From Paenibacillus chondroitinus NBRC 15376 (GTDB taxonomy: Bacteria > Bacillota > Bacilli > Paenibacillales > NBRC-103111): 64,000 bases of DNA. This document shows, piece by piece, positions 1 to 8,241 of the stretch. Location of the stretch: positions 62,001 to 126,000 of the forward strand of contig NZ_BILW01000015.1 in NCBI RefSeq assembly GCF_004000765.1. The letters are read 5' to 3'. The translations under genes were made by a program, and so were the position numbers. Within the stretch, counting starts at the first letter, position 1, and each line of letters begins with the position of its first letter. Under the pieces are notes generated by a model, which saw nothing but the letters and a program-made list of their open reading frames with translations, was not told where the DNA came from and made no database searches.

Positions 1-870
1 CGATTGGAACGGCTTCGGCATTTGCGCGAATCATCGGAGCATGTGAACGTCAATGGGAGTCCGGCGAAAGCAACCAGAGTGATGGAACATGTGCCTTTGC
101 CGCCACGGCAGCAGCAGGTGGAACTTCCGCTTTATGTGGATGCGGACTGGAAAAGGCGTATGGAAGATCCCGAATATGCTTGGCAGCAAAAAATATTGAT
201 GGACAAGACGCTAAGCGGCGGCGGACCACCGGAAGATGGAGAGAGAGGGCTGTTCGCACCTCCTTCGCCACGCAAAATAGCGGTCAAGCTGTTGGTTAGC
301 TGTGTGCTTTTTGCCTCTCTGTACGGCATGTTTCAGTTGAATGAGCCATGGGCTAATAAAGGCAAGCAGTTCGTTGCGGCTTCGTTAACACAGTCTTATG
401 ATTTCAACGCCTTATCGACTTGGTATACGAATCAATTCGGTGGTTCGCCGTCCTTTATTCCTAGCTTTAATCGCGTTGGGGACGAAGCCGTAAAGGTAAG
501 TACCTCTAAACGGACCCTGTATGCCCCTGTAAAAGGAAGTATCATCAAGCCGTTCGATGGGACCAATCAACTTGGCGTCACGCTAAATACGGCGGAGTAT
601 GCGCCTGTCTACGCGCTGGACACGGGACAAGTCGTTTTCTCCGGGGTTTCGGCTGAAACGGGTAAAACGGTTATCATCCGCCATCCAGGAGGAATGCAGT
701 CCCTGTACGGGGGGTTAAGCGAGGTTAGCGTTGAAACAGGAGATTGGATGAAGGTAGGAGAGCTCGTCGGCAAAGCTTCTAAGAAAGATCCGGCCAAAGG
801 CACACTTTATGTCGCGTTTACGAGAGATGGCCGCCCTGTCAACCCAACGGATGTGATCTCCTTTGATTAA
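1..870 (+). CDS. spoIVFA: SpoIVFA-like M23-family protein (5' end cut by window)
   Basis: SpoIVFA holds the SpoIVFB protease inactive in the outer forespore membrane until the SpoIVB signal arrives from the forespore. The visible part has a charged N-terminal region, one membrane segment near residues 95-115 and a C-terminal LytM/M23-like fold starting near 'LYAPVKGSI'. The zinc ligands of active M23 enzymes are absent: the usual C-terminal HxH is replaced by 'TLYVAF', as expected for the non-catalytic SpoIVFA. A TTG at position 4 could open the frame, but no ribosome site can be seen and the frame is open to base 1, so the true start probably lies upstream. It overlaps spoIVFB by 8 bp, consistent with translational coupling. 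Confidence 0.85.
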   Translation, partial: RLERLRHLRESSEHVNVNGSPAKATRVMEHVPLPPRQQQVELPLYVDADWKRRMEDPEYAWQQKILMDKTLSGGGPPEDGERGLFAPPSPRKIAVKLLVSCVLFASLYGMFQLNEPWANKGKQFVAASLTQSYDFNALSTWYTNQFGGSPSFIPSFNRVGDEAVKVSTSKRTLYAPVKGSIIKPFDGTNQLGVTLNTAEYAPVYALDTGQVVFSGVSAETGKTVIIRHPGGMQSLYGGLSEVSVETGDWMKVGELVGKASKKDPAKGTLYVAFTRDGRPVNPTDVISFD

Positions 871-1738
871 AGTGGCCGGAACGACCTATCGGTTTCACCC
901 TTTATTTACACTTGTTTTAATAGGCTCTGCTTTGACGGGCTATTTTCTTGAGGCGATTACCTTATTCGGCATCGTTCTCGTTCATGAACTCGGTCACCTA
1001 ACTGCTGCTAACGGCTTCGGCTGGCGGGTGCGGGAGGTCCAATTGCTCCCTTTCGGCGGTGTGCTGGTTGTCGATGAGCTAGGAAGTGTACCAACCTGGG
1101 AGGAGCTGGTGGTGGCTTTAGCGGGGCCGCTGCAGCATGTATGGCTGATTATTCTGGCGCTTCTTATGAAGTGGCTGGAGGTTGGGACCGCGAGTTGGTG
1201 GGATTACTTTATTGAAGCTAACATCATGATCTGTTTGTTCAACCTTCTTCCGGTCATGCCGCTGGATGGCGGAAAAGTGATGCAGTCCTTACTTGGGTAT
1301 TTATTGTCGTATCATAACACGATTTTATATTCGGTTTGGATATCCATGTTCTTAAGTCTTGGCATCATTGTGATGGCTATTCTACAGCTGATTAGCGGGC
1401 AGCTGCCGCTGAATATATTAGTGATCGGCATTTTTCTGCTAGTGTCAAATTGGTATGCGTACCGGCAGCTGCCGTATCACTTTTTTCGCTTTCTGATTGG
1501 CCGCGGGAGCCGGGTGAGCCTGCTGCTGAGCCGCGGCACTCTGGCGCAGCCGATCGTCATAACCAAACATCGGACAATGGCCGATACGTTGAAGCTTTTT
1601 ATGCGCGAAAAATACCATTTAATTTACATTGTCAACGAGGCGGGACGCATTCAAGCTATATTGCCTGAACAGCAGTTGGTGAGCGGTTATTTGGATGGAA
1701 AAAAACCGGGGAGTGCAGTTTCCGATCTTTTCATGTAA
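863..1738 (+). CDS. spoIVFB: SpoIVFB intramembrane M50 metalloprotease
   Basis: Site-2-type protease that releases active sigma-K from pro-sigma-K in the mother cell during sporulation. The zinc motif HELGH lies at residues 41-45 inside a membrane helix, and the third ligand is Asp135 in 'MPLDGGK'. Several more hydrophobic segments follow, and the last ~60 residues look like the CBS domain that senses nucleotide in this family. Length (291 aa) is normal. The start is a TTG inside the end of spoIVFA. Its partner spoIVFA is immediately upstream, as in Bacillus. Confidence 0.93.
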   Translation: MIKVAGTTYRFHPLFTLVLIGSALTGYFLEAITLFGIVLVHELGHLTAANGFGWRVREVQLLPFGGVLVVDELGSVPTWEELVVALAGPLQHVWLIILALLMKWLEVGTASWWDYFIEANIMICLFNLLPVMPLDGGKVMQSLLGYLLSYHNTILYSVWISMFLSLGIIVMAILQLISGQLPLNILVIGIFLLVSNWYAYRQLPYHFFRFLIGRGSRVSLLLSRGTLAQPIVITKHRTMADTLKLFMREKYHLIYIVNEAGRIQAILPEQQLVSGYLDGKKPGSAVSDLFM

Positions 1739-1761
1739 AATAACTGGTGAGGTGAACGTGT

Positions 1762-2925
1762 ATGAAGCAACTTATAATTCACTGCGCACCGGAGCTTACA
1801 CAAGCGGCATTGCTGGAAGAAGGTCGCCTTGTTGAGTATGATTCGCAGTATCCGCTTGATTCCCAAAGAGCAGGCAGCATCTACATGGGTCGCATCGTCA
1901 ACGTACTTCCCGGCATGCAGGCGGCATTTGTCGATATTGGACTTGCGAAAAATGCCTTTCTTTATATAGACGATCTCCTCCCTGTCCATTTGGACAAGCA
2001 ACCTAAGATTAAACCCTCAATAACGGAGCTTGCTGAAGTTGGGCAATTGCTTATGGTACAAGTATCCAAAGACCCGCAAGGCACCAAAGGCGCAAGAGTA
2101 ACGACACATGTTTCAATTCCTGGCCGCTGGATTGTGTACATGCCAGGTGCCGACTACATCGCAATTTCCCGTAAAATTGACCTGGAAGTTGAAAGACAGC
2201 GCCTCAAGCAGCTGGCCGAAGGCAATTTGCTCCCTGGCGAAGGGGTTATCCTTCGGACGGGTTCTCTTGGCCAAAGCGAAGAAGCGATCCGCGACGATTT
2301 GCAAAATTTGCGTGAATTGTGGCAGATGATTCAATCCAAAGCACAAGGCGCAGAGGCTCCTGCGCAGCTGTATCAAGATCTGGATCTCTTACCGCGCTTA
2401 GCCCGTGACGTGATTACTTCCGAAGTGAACGAAGTTTGGCTTAATGATTCCAAAGTGTTCGAAGAGATGAGACAGCTGCTTCGCAAACAGCACCCGAGTT
2501 GGCGGGGGCGAATCGCTTTCTACGACCGTAAGACTCCGCTGTTCGATCATTTTGGCGTAACGGAAGAGTTGAATGTGAGTTTTAGAAGGAAAATATGGCT
2601 GCCAAGCGGCGGCTACTTGATTATTGATCAGACCGAAGCACTGACGGTTATTGATGTGAACACAGGCAGATATACCGGATCGATTAATTTGGAGCAAACA
2701 GTTACGGATATTAATCGTGAAGCAGCAAGTGAGATTCCAAGGCTTCTGCGCCTGCGGAATATTAGAGGCATTATTATCGTTGATTTTATTGATATGATTT
2801 CGGAAGTCAACCGCGCGGCGGTTATGGAGAACATTACGCAGGCTGTGCGCAAGGATCGTTCCAAAACGATCATCGTTGGCTGGACCAAGCTAGGCTTGCT
2901 GGAAATGACGCGAAAACGCAAATAA
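1762..2925 (+). CDS. rng: Ribonuclease E/G family protein, short C-terminus
   Basis: Endoribonuclease of the RNase E/G family, acting in RNA processing and decay. An S1-like domain lies near residues 35-120 ('GRIVNVLPGMQAAFVDIG') and the DNase I-like catalytic part follows, with the two metal-binding aspartates in 'VIDVNTG' and 'IIIVDFIDM'. The protein stops right after 'MTRKRK', where E. coli RNase G and E continue into the CPxC zinc-link used for dimerisation. No such motif is readable in the 150 bp downstream in any frame, so this does not look like a recent frameshift. Ribosome site GAGGTG lies 7 nt before ATG. B. subtilis has no gene here; it sits between spoIVFB and rplU. Confidence 0.88.
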   Translation: MKQLIIHCAPELTQAALLEEGRLVEYDSQYPLDSQRAGSIYMGRIVNVLPGMQAAFVDIGLAKNAFLYIDDLLPVHLDKQPKIKPSITELAEVGQLLMVQVSKDPQGTKGARVTTHVSIPGRWIVYMPGADYIAISRKIDLEVERQRLKQLAEGNLLPGEGVILRTGSLGQSEEAIRDDLQNLRELWQMIQSKAQGAEAPAQLYQDLDLLPRLARDVITSEVNEVWLNDSKVFEEMRQLLRKQHPSWRGRIAFYDRKTPLFDHFGVTEELNVSFRRKIWLPSGGYLIIDQTEALTVIDVNTGRYTGSINLEQTVTDINREAASEIPRLLRLRNIRGIIIVDFIDMISEVNRAAVMENITQAVRKDRSKTIIVGWTKLGLLEMTRKRK

Positions 2926-2929
2926 AACA

Positions 2930-2959
2930 TTGCATATCAAAATGTTTCTGTGATATAAT
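2930..2959 (+). promoter_or_regulatory. Promoter of the rplU-prp-rpmA operon
   Basis: A -35 box TTGCAT (2930-2935) and a perfect -10 box TATAAT (2954-2959) are separated by 18 bp, directly after the rng stop codon. This places transcription start near 2966, at the beginning of the L21 leader. Confidence 0.75.
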
Positions 2960-2965
2960 ACTCGG

Positions 2966-3063
2966 AGTGTGTTGTTTAGGCATGCTGTAACCGCACGAAA
3001 CGGGTTGAAGTACGGTTGGATATTTATCCGGACCGTCACCTGGACAAGGCGAGTCTGAGACAT
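2966..3063 (+). ncRNA. Ribosomal protein L21 leader (autoregulatory 5' UTR)
   Basis: About 100 nt of untranslated leader between the promoter and the rplU ribosome site. Position and sequence (CCGCACGAAACGGGTT block, then GGACAAGGCGAGTCTGAG just before the ribosome site) fit the Bacillota L21 leader, thought to bind L21 and limit operon expression. Paired segments are visible (CCGTCACC...; AACCG/CGGTT), but I have not folded it computationally. Confidence 0.7.
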
Positions 3064-3078
3064 GAGGAGGTCATGAAA

Positions 3079-3390
3079 ATGTACGCAATTATTGAAACAG
3101 GTGGTAAACAGTACAAAGTTCAAGAGGGCGATGTTCTTTACATCGAGAAATTGAACGCAGCTGAAGGTGAAGTGGTTTCTTTTGATCGTGTGCTTATGGT
3201 ATCCAAAGAGAGCGGCGTAGTTGTAGGTGCTCCATTGGTATCCGGTGCTGCAGTTTCCGCGAAAGTGGAGAAACACGGCAAAGGCGCGAAAGTTATCGTG
3301 TATAAGTACAAACCGAAAAAGAACTACCACAAAAAGCAAGGTCATCGTCAACCATACACAAGAGTTGTAGTTGAGAAAATCCAAGCGTAA
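3079..3390 (+). CDS. rplU: 50S ribosomal protein L21
   Basis: Structural protein of the large ribosomal subunit, binding 23S rRNA. The 103-residue product begins '[18 protein letters not shown]' and ends with the basic '[18 protein letters not shown]' segment typical of L21. The frame is open upstream to 3016, but that part lies in the L21 leader; ATG 3079 is 8 nt after GAGGAGG and gives the family's usual start. First gene of rplU-prp-rpmA. Confidence 0.98.
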   Translation: MYAIIETGGKQYKVQEGDVLYIEKLNAAEGEVVSFDRVLMVSKESGVVVGAPLVSGAAVSAKVEKHGKGAKVIVYKYKPKKNYHKKQGHRQPYTRVVVEKIQA

Positions 3391-3401
3391 GAGGCGAGCT
3401 T

Positions 3402-3755
3402 ATGATCTACGTGACCATAAAGCGTCTAGTACCGGATTCACCTCAAATTGTATCTTTTGTAGTGGAAGGCCATGCTGAATTTGACGTACCAGGCAAAGAC
3501 TTAGTCTGTGCTGCAGTATCGGCGGTAACGTTCGGTACATATAATTCGATTGAATCCTTAACGGGAGTCATTCCTATTCACGAGATGGAACGGGGCTTTA
3601 TGGATATTACGATACCAGACAGCGCACGGACTGTACCGGAGAAATGGAGCCAGATTCAAGTGATTCTGGAATCGATGGTCGTCATGCTAGAAACCATTGC
3701 AGACAATTACGGTGACTATATAACGATTAAAACAATCTATAACAAAGGAGGATAA
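3402..3755 (+). CDS. prp: Ribosomal-processing cysteine protease Prp
   Basis: Cysteine protease that removes the N-terminal extension of L27 in Bacillota. The 117-residue product shows the Prp catalytic pair: His24 in 'EGHAEFD' and Cys36 in '[10 protein letters not shown]'. It lies between rplU (11 bp gap) and rpmA (4 bp gap), its conserved position, and its substrate gene rpmA here does carry the cleavable extension. Formerly called YsxB/DUF464. Confidence 0.95.
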   Translation: MIYVTIKRLVPDSPQIVSFVVEGHAEFDVPGKDLVCAAVSAVTFGTYNSIESLTGVIPIHEMERGFMDITIPDSARTVPEKWSQIQVILESMVVMLETIADNYGDYITIKTIYNKGG

Positions 3756-3759
3756 CATC

Positions 3760-4071
3760 ATGTTGAAATTGGATCTCCAGTTTTTCGCTTCCAAGAAGGG
3801 TGTAGGTTCCACAAAGAACGGACGTGACTCCCACTCTAAGCGCCTTGGCGCTAAACGTGCAGACGGTCAAACCGTAACTGCAGGAAGCATTCTCTATCGC
3901 CAACGCGGTACGAAAATTCACCCAGGAACGAACGTGGGCATTGGTTCGGATGACACACTTTTCGCTTTAGTACCAGGCGTAGTGAAATTCGAGCGTCTTG
4001 GCCGCGATCGCAAAAAAGTGAGTGTATACCCAGTTGATGTAGCTCCTGTGGCTGCAGCTCTAGAAGCGTAA
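3760..4071 (+). CDS. rpmA: 50S ribosomal protein L27 with cleavable N-terminus
   Basis: L27 reaches towards the peptidyl-transferase centre of the 50S subunit. The product starts '[18 protein letters not shown]'. The first nine residues form the Prp recognition sequence, with cleavage expected after the double Phe, leaving the conserved 'ASKKGxGS' terminus. Ribosome site AAAGGAGG lies just before ATG 3760. Followed by a strong terminator. Confidence 0.98.
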   Translation: MLKLDLQFFASKKGVGSTKNGRDSHSKRLGAKRADGQTVTAGSILYRQRGTKIHPGTNVGIGSDDTLFALVPGVVKFERLGRDRKKVSVYPVDVAPVAAALEA

Positions 4072-4075
4072 TGAG

Positions 4076-4113
4076 AATCCCTGGCGAGCGATAAGCCCGT
4101 CAGGGATTTTTTC
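4076..4113 (+). terminator. Rho-independent terminator after rpmA
   Basis: Inverted arms AATCCCTG and CAGGGATT enclose a GC-rich loop (GCGAGCGATAAGCCCGT) and are followed by TTTTTT. Confidence 0.85.
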
Positions 4114-4126
4114 CTCATATGAAGAT

Positions 4127-4178
4127 AACCTCTAATCGCGGTCAGTCATTACGGATGGCCAAGGGCAGAGGTTTTCTC
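4127..4178 (+). terminator. Second hairpin between rpmA and spo0B
   Basis: AACCTCT (4127) pairs with AGAGGTT (4167), followed by TTCTCATTT. An inner pair GGTCA/TGGCC can form. The T-tract is weak, so this is either a back-up terminator or a leader element of spo0B. Confidence 0.35.
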
Positions 4179-4259
4179 ATTTGTTTGGTGACGTTTGCAA
4201 GATGGCCATGCTATACTGGATAAACGGTTACAAAGCAGGGAGAACGGAGCGGACGAGGA

Positions 4260-5015
4260 ATGAAACGAGTGAGCAGCGCACAGGTTTATTTATTGGCACT
4301 TGTGCTCATTGGGTTAACGGGAATGTTATTTCTAGAACCCTGGATTGTCAGGGTGGCATTACTCCTCATCGTCGTCATCAGTGGTTACACGGCTTTTAAA
4401 TTGCAGGAAAGCAGCGTTCAAGAGAAACGGAACCAAGAGCTTAGAGAGCGAGATGAGCTTGCTCAGAGAAATTTGATACAGGTCATCAACCGATTGCGCC
4501 ATGATTGGATGAACGATACCCAGATTTTATTTGGTTATATTCAGTTGAAGAAGTTTGATAATTTACAGCCTTATATGGAAAAAATAAAAATGAATATGCA
4601 GCAGGAAAGCAATCTATCCAAGCTGGGTATCCCCTCTTTAATTGCTTACTTGCTGTTGTTCCGAGTGCAGTCAAAGTCCTTAGAACTCGAAGTTGCCTTA
4701 GACGAAGAGATAAATTTGGGAAAGCTTCCTTTGCGAAGCGGGCTGATTGAGAGATTAGTCAGGCAAACGGCTGAATGCGTGCAGGCGCATGCGGCAACAA
4801 GTGACGATGAGAGCGGCAAACTGAGCTTGGAATTCGAGCTTCAAGAAGATGGCTTACTGCTTGATTTCGTATATCAAGGTCCTTATCGCAGGGATCAGCT
4901 GGAAAACGCAGTGAAGGAAATGTTGCGCTCTCATGCCCATTCATCTTCACTTGAGAATAGCGATTGGCAAGAGGAAGAAGCGGTTATCACGGTACGACTG
5001 CCGTTTCTTACATAA
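4260..5015 (+). CDS. spo0B: Spo0B-type sporulation phosphotransferase with membrane anchor
   Basis: Spo0B passes phosphate from Spo0F to Spo0A in the sporulation phosphorelay. The phosphoryl-accepting His81 sits in 'NRLRHDWMNDTQILFGYIQ', matching the Spo0B HDWMN helix, followed by a degenerate kinase-like C-terminal domain. Unlike the ~190-residue soluble B. subtilis protein, this 251-residue product has two hydrophobic segments (about residues 8-25 and 29-45), so it is probably membrane-bound. Its place between rpmA and obg is the conserved spo0B locus. ATG 4260 follows a modest GACGAGG site. Confidence 0.85.
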   Translation: MKRVSSAQVYLLALVLIGLTGMLFLEPWIVRVALLLIVVISGYTAFKLQESSVQEKRNQELRERDELAQRNLIQVINRLRHDWMNDTQILFGYIQLKKFDNLQPYMEKIKMNMQQESNLSKLGIPSLIAYLLLFRVQSKSLELEVALDEEINLGKLPLRSGLIERLVRQTAECVQAHAATSDDESGKLSLEFELQEDGLLLDFVYQGPYRRDQLENAVKEMLRSHAHSSSLENSDWQEEEAVITVRLPFLT

Positions 5016-5070
5016 TAGAGGGATCTTGGGCTTTCGTTGACCAAAGTCCCATCTTAGTTGAGGTGTAGAA

Positions 5071-6372
5071 ATGTTTGTAGATAAAGCGAAGGTTTTTGTA
5101 AAAGGCGGCGACGGCGGCGATGGATTAGTTGCGTTTCGGCGCGAGAAATATGTACCGGAAGGCGGTCCAGCCGGCGGTGACGGAGGCAATGGCGGCGATG
5201 TGATTTTTCGCGTCGACGAGGGTCTGCGTACCCTGATGGATTTCCGCTATCAGAAGCATTTTAAGGCGGATCGCGGCGAGAAGGGCCGCAATAAATCCAT
5301 GCACGGCGCTAACGCGGAGGACATGATCGTTCGCATCCCGCCGGGCACAACCGTGATTGACGATGATACGCAAGAAATCATCGCAGACTTGACGCGCCAT
5401 GGCCAGGAAGTCGTTGTGGCCAAAGGCGGCCGAGGCGGCCGGGGCAACACGCGTTTCGTCACACAGCGCATCACAGCGCCGGAGATTGCCGAGAACGGCG
5501 AGGAAGGTGTTGAGCGCTGGGTTGTGCTGGAGATGAAAGTAATGGCGGACGTCGGCCTAGTCGGTTTCCCTAGCGTAGGGAAATCTACGCTGTTGTCGGT
5601 TGTTTCTGCCGCGAAGCCCAAAATCGCAGCGTACCACTTTACAACCCTTACCCCGAATCTTGGGGTTGTCGATGTCGGCGACGGACGCAGCTTCGTTATG
5701 GCGGACCTTCCCGGTTTGATCGAAGGCGCGCACGAAGGCGTGGGCCTCGGGCATGAGTTCCTGCGACACGTGGAACGGACGCGAGTTATTGTGCATGTCG
5801 TGGACATGTCCGCAGCGGATGGACGCGATCCTTATCAAGATTTCCTGATGATCAATGAGGAAATAAAGCTCTATAACGCTAAATTGGAGCAGCGCCCGCA
5901 AATCGTTGTTGCTAATAAAATGGACATGCCGGAGTCCGAGGATAATCTTGCTTTGTTCAAGGAACAGCTTGCTGCTGATGGCAAAGAGTTCGAGGTGTAT
6001 CCAATCTCGGCTTTAACACGTGGTGGCGTGCAGGAGCTTCTCTATAAGATTTCTGACATCGTAGAGAGCATTCCGCAAGCGCCTGAAGTAGAAGGCGTGG
6101 CAGAGAAAGAAGAGCGTAAAGTGTATCGCTTCGAGAAACAAGAAGAGAATGATTACACGATTCGTCGCGTAAACGATGTCTTCGTGATTGAAAGTCCTTC
6201 GATTGACAAGTTGATCAAACGTACGAACTTCAGCACGCAGGATGGCGTCGCGCGATTCGCCCGCATTTTGCGGAACATGGGGATCGATCAAGATTTGCGC
6301 AGCCGGGGCGCTGTGCATGGACAGACGATTCAGATTGGTGATTTTGACTTTGAGTTTGATGAAAAAGGCTAA
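5071..6372 (+). CDS. obg: GTPase Obg (CgtA)
   Basis: Essential GTPase linked to 50S assembly and, in Bacillus, to stress and sporulation signalling. The Gly-rich Obg fold covers about residues 1-158 ('[16 protein letters not shown]'), then the G domain with G1 'GFPSVGKST', G3 'DLPG' and G4 'NKMD'. The C-terminal OCT domain ends about residue 425. Length (433 aa) is standard. Ribosome site GAGGTG precedes ATG. A short hairpin (about 5022-5052) lies between spo0B and obg. Confidence 0.97.
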   Translation: MFVDKAKVFVKGGDGGDGLVAFRREKYVPEGGPAGGDGGNGGDVIFRVDEGLRTLMDFRYQKHFKADRGEKGRNKSMHGANAEDMIVRIPPGTTVIDDDTQEIIADLTRHGQEVVVAKGGRGGRGNTRFVTQRITAPEIAENGEEGVERWVVLEMKVMADVGLVGFPSVGKSTLLSVVSAAKPKIAAYHFTTLTPNLGVVDVGDGRSFVMADLPGLIEGAHEGVGLGHEFLRHVERTRVIVHVVDMSAADGRDPYQDFLMINEEIKLYNAKLEQRPQIVVANKMDMPESEDNLALFKEQLAADGKEFEVYPISALTRGGVQELLYKISDIVESIPQAPEVEGVAEKEERKVYRFEKQEENDYTIRRVNDVFVIESPSIDKLIKRTNFSTQDGVARFARILRNMGIDQDLRSRGAVHGQTIQIGDFDFEFDEKG

Positions 6373-6376
6373 TGGG

Positions 6377-6409
6377 AACACTCATCCTTTGGGATGGGTG
6401 TTTTTTTTG
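6377..6409 (+). terminator. Terminator after obg
   Basis: AACACTCATCC and GGATGGGTGTT form an 11-bp arm (one G-T pair) around a TTTG loop, followed by a run of Ts. Confidence 0.92.
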
Positions 6410-6489
6410 TTGAAATCTATGTATGGAATCGATCTACTCAAACAAATATTTTTCGTTGTAAAGACGGCTGTGCAGCAAAGTTGAAGGGC

Positions 6490-6676
6490 TACGTTGCATT
6501 ACATACAACGTAATGGTGTGGTCAGACCTCGATTTCGGTCTTTCGTTGCACATCATACAACTAATTGTTGCAAAAGATGAATTGAAAGCGCTTCAATTGC
6601 AACAATCGTTGTAAAAAGTGCACTATAGAGGCGAAGTGAGGCTCCTTAACGGCCAAATGGTTGCGCAAAATACAAC
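6490..6676. repeat. Cluster of GTTGC-N5-ATACAAC repeats and a nested hairpin
   Basis: Three 17-bp copies of GTTGCNNNNNATACAAC occur at 6493-6509, 6545-6561 and 6660-6676; each is itself an imperfect inverted repeat (GTTG...CAAC). Between copies 2 and 3 is a longer structure: TTGTTGCAA (6565-6573) is the exact reverse complement of TTGCAACAA (6597-6605), with AATTGAA/TTCAATT inside it. No coding signal. Resembles dispersed intergenic repeats rather than a gene. Confidence 0.7.
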
Positions 6677-6719
6677 ATAGTTGTCACAGTCGCTGTTATC
6701 ACTCCAGCGGTTCCTCTCT

Positions 6720-6870
6720 GTGGGGAACTAAAGGGAGCTATTTCATCGAAATAGGCTCCTCTTCACATGGAGGGGAACTGACGTCCTCTATTTGTCGAGG
6801 GGAATTGACTTCTCCAACGCTTCCTTTCTCCTCAACGAGGAATTACTGGGCACTATTTCATTGAAATACT
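6720..6870. repeat. GGAACT...CTATTT repeat units with hairpins
   Basis: Related units start with GGAACT or GGAATT and contain CTATTT about 12 nt later: 6724, 6774 (exactly 50 bp apart) and 6839. The first and third continue into hairpins (CTATTTCATCGAAATAG and CTATTTCATTGAAATA). Another GGAATT lies at 6801. The frame open across this stretch is low-complexity and has no ribosome site. The remainder of 6410-7070 shows no gene apart from the promoter at 6962. Confidence 0.6.
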
Positions 6871-6961
6871 TTTGCTTCGCATCTACCTTGACAAACGCGC
6901 TCGTCCTAAAAGGACGGCGAAGTCGGTTATCCTTGTGTGATTCTTGATGATGTAACAATAC

Positions 6962-6990
6962 TTGACATATAAAATGGAAAGTATTACGAT
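6962..6990 (+). promoter_or_regulatory. Promoter for the TrpD-like gene
   Basis: TTGACA (6962-6967), 17-bp spacer, TACGAT (6985-6990). It lies about 80 bp before the start codon of the gene at 7071. Confidence 0.6.
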
Positions 6991-7070
6991 TTCCTTATAT
7001 AAGCAATATTTATGTCATTAAACATTACATTAAATTAAGGACTGGAGCTCTAATAGGAAGGAGGATGACG

Positions 7071-8144
7071 ATGAAAAGATGGATTCAAGCGATCGGTTCG
7101 GGCCAGCAGGGAACCACGCGCGATCTCACGTACGAAGAAGCTTTAGAAGCAGCGCATGAAATGGCCAGAGGAAATTCTACCGACGCGCAGTGTGCAGCTT
7201 TCTTGATGGCGCTTTGTATGAAAGGTGAAGCTGATGAAGAGATGAGGGCGTTTATTGACGTTTTCCACAGCTATGCCCAACCTTATCATCCATTTGCGGA
7301 TTCGCTTAATTGTGCAGGTCCTACGGAAGGGCGTCAATTTTTTCCCGTCACATTACCTGTTAGTCTCCTGCTCGCCTCAGTAGGTTTCTCCCAAGTGCTG
7401 CATGGAGGCGATTCTCTCCCGTCAAGACAGGGAACAGCTATGCAAGAAATTTTGGAAAGCTTCGGCGTTGCCATGGATTTATCGGCCAAAGCTTGGGAAA
7501 CTATGCTGTTTCACTTGCACATTGGCTTCCTGCATACCGATCAACTCTGTCCACCGCTTGGGAAGTTGAAACAGGTTCGTGAACAGATCGGGCTTCGAAC
7601 GGTCATCGATACGATTGAGAAAGTGATGAATCCTGTACAGTCCATGAATATGATTATTGGCGTCAATCAACGGAAAACGATGGAGTCGCTCATTCCTATT
7701 TCTATGAGATCCGGCGTACAAAGTATTTATCTGGTGAACGGTATCGAGGGCTCTGAAGATTTGCCGATTTACCAAAACAGCACAATTCGTATCGTTACCC
7801 CTTGGGGAGACGAGTCGCGCGTGGTGGAACCGCAGAAATTCGGCTTTCTTAGCGGTCCCCTGCAGCCTATGGACAAGGCTGAGCAGCTCTCGTCGCTGCG
7901 CCGTATTATCGGCGGTGAGAATACCGAAGAGCTGAAGCGGGAGCGTGATCACGTTATTTTTAATGCTGGATTGAGATTGACGTGGTTCGATAAGGTGGGA
8001 AGTTATGAGGAAGGCTTTCAATTAGCGGAATCTTTATTGCAAAGGAGAGAAGCTCAGAAGGTGATGCAGAAATGGGTGGATCAGAGTCATCGTTTCACAC
8101 TGCAAGACTATCCTCACAATGACTCCTCTTCAAAAATTGGATAA
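7071..8144 (+). CDS. TrpD-like (anthranilate phosphoribosyltransferase family) protein
   Basis: Member of the glycosyltransferase family 3/TrpD fold, cytoplasmic. The N-terminal helical part ('LTYEEALEAAHEMARG', 'AAFLMALCMKGE') and the C-terminal 'GFLSGP' region match TrpD. However, the phosphoribosyl-pyrophosphate motif GTGGD reads 'CAGPTEGRQF' and the KHGNR motif reads 'LHGGDSLPSRQ'. It is therefore probably not the tryptophan enzyme but a TrpD-like paralogue of unknown substrate (compare YbiB). There are no trp genes nearby. ATG 7071 is 6 nt after AAGGAGG; ATG 7065 overlaps the ribosome site. It is monocistronic, with its own promoter and terminator. Confidence 0.75.
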   Translation: MKRWIQAIGSGQQGTTRDLTYEEALEAAHEMARGNSTDAQCAAFLMALCMKGEADEEMRAFIDVFHSYAQPYHPFADSLNCAGPTEGRQFFPVTLPVSLLLASVGFSQVLHGGDSLPSRQGTAMQEILESFGVAMDLSAKAWETMLFHLHIGFLHTDQLCPPLGKLKQVREQIGLRTVIDTIEKVMNPVQSMNMIIGVNQRKTMESLIPISMRSGVQSIYLVNGIEGSEDLPIYQNSTIRIVTPWGDESRVVEPQKFGFLSGPLQPMDKAEQLSSLRRIIGGENTEELKRERDHVIFNAGLRLTWFDKVGSYEEGFQLAESLLQRREAQKVMQKWVDQSHRFTLQDYPHNDSSSKIG

Positions 8145-8188
8145 AAAGACCATTTTGCGGTTAATTCGGCAAAAATGGTCTTTTTTTT
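8143..8188 (+). terminator. Terminator after TrpD-like gene
   Basis: AAAAGACCATTTTGC pairs with GCAAAAATGGTCTTTT, followed by a long T run. Confidence 0.93.
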
Positions 8189-8241
8189 ATTTCTACCCTC
8201 TGAAACAATCTCCCCCCTGCGAAATGATATAAGAGGCAACG

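Noticed and set aside
3016..3078. Longer L21 with 21 extra N-terminal residues
   Set aside because: The segment is the L21 leader; ATG 3079 has the proper ribosome site spacing and family start.
4194..4217. Promoter for spo0B (TATACT at 4212)
   Set aside because: No acceptable -35 box at 16-18 bp spacing.
6661..6864. 67-codon frame in the obg-TrpD-like gap
   Set aside because: Lies within repeat units, lacks a ribosome site and has Ser/Thr/Gly/His-rich random composition.
6490..6870. Short spaced repeats suggesting a CRISPR array
   Set aside because: Unit sequences differ, spacing is irregular across the stretch, spacers are not uniform in length and no cas genes are near.
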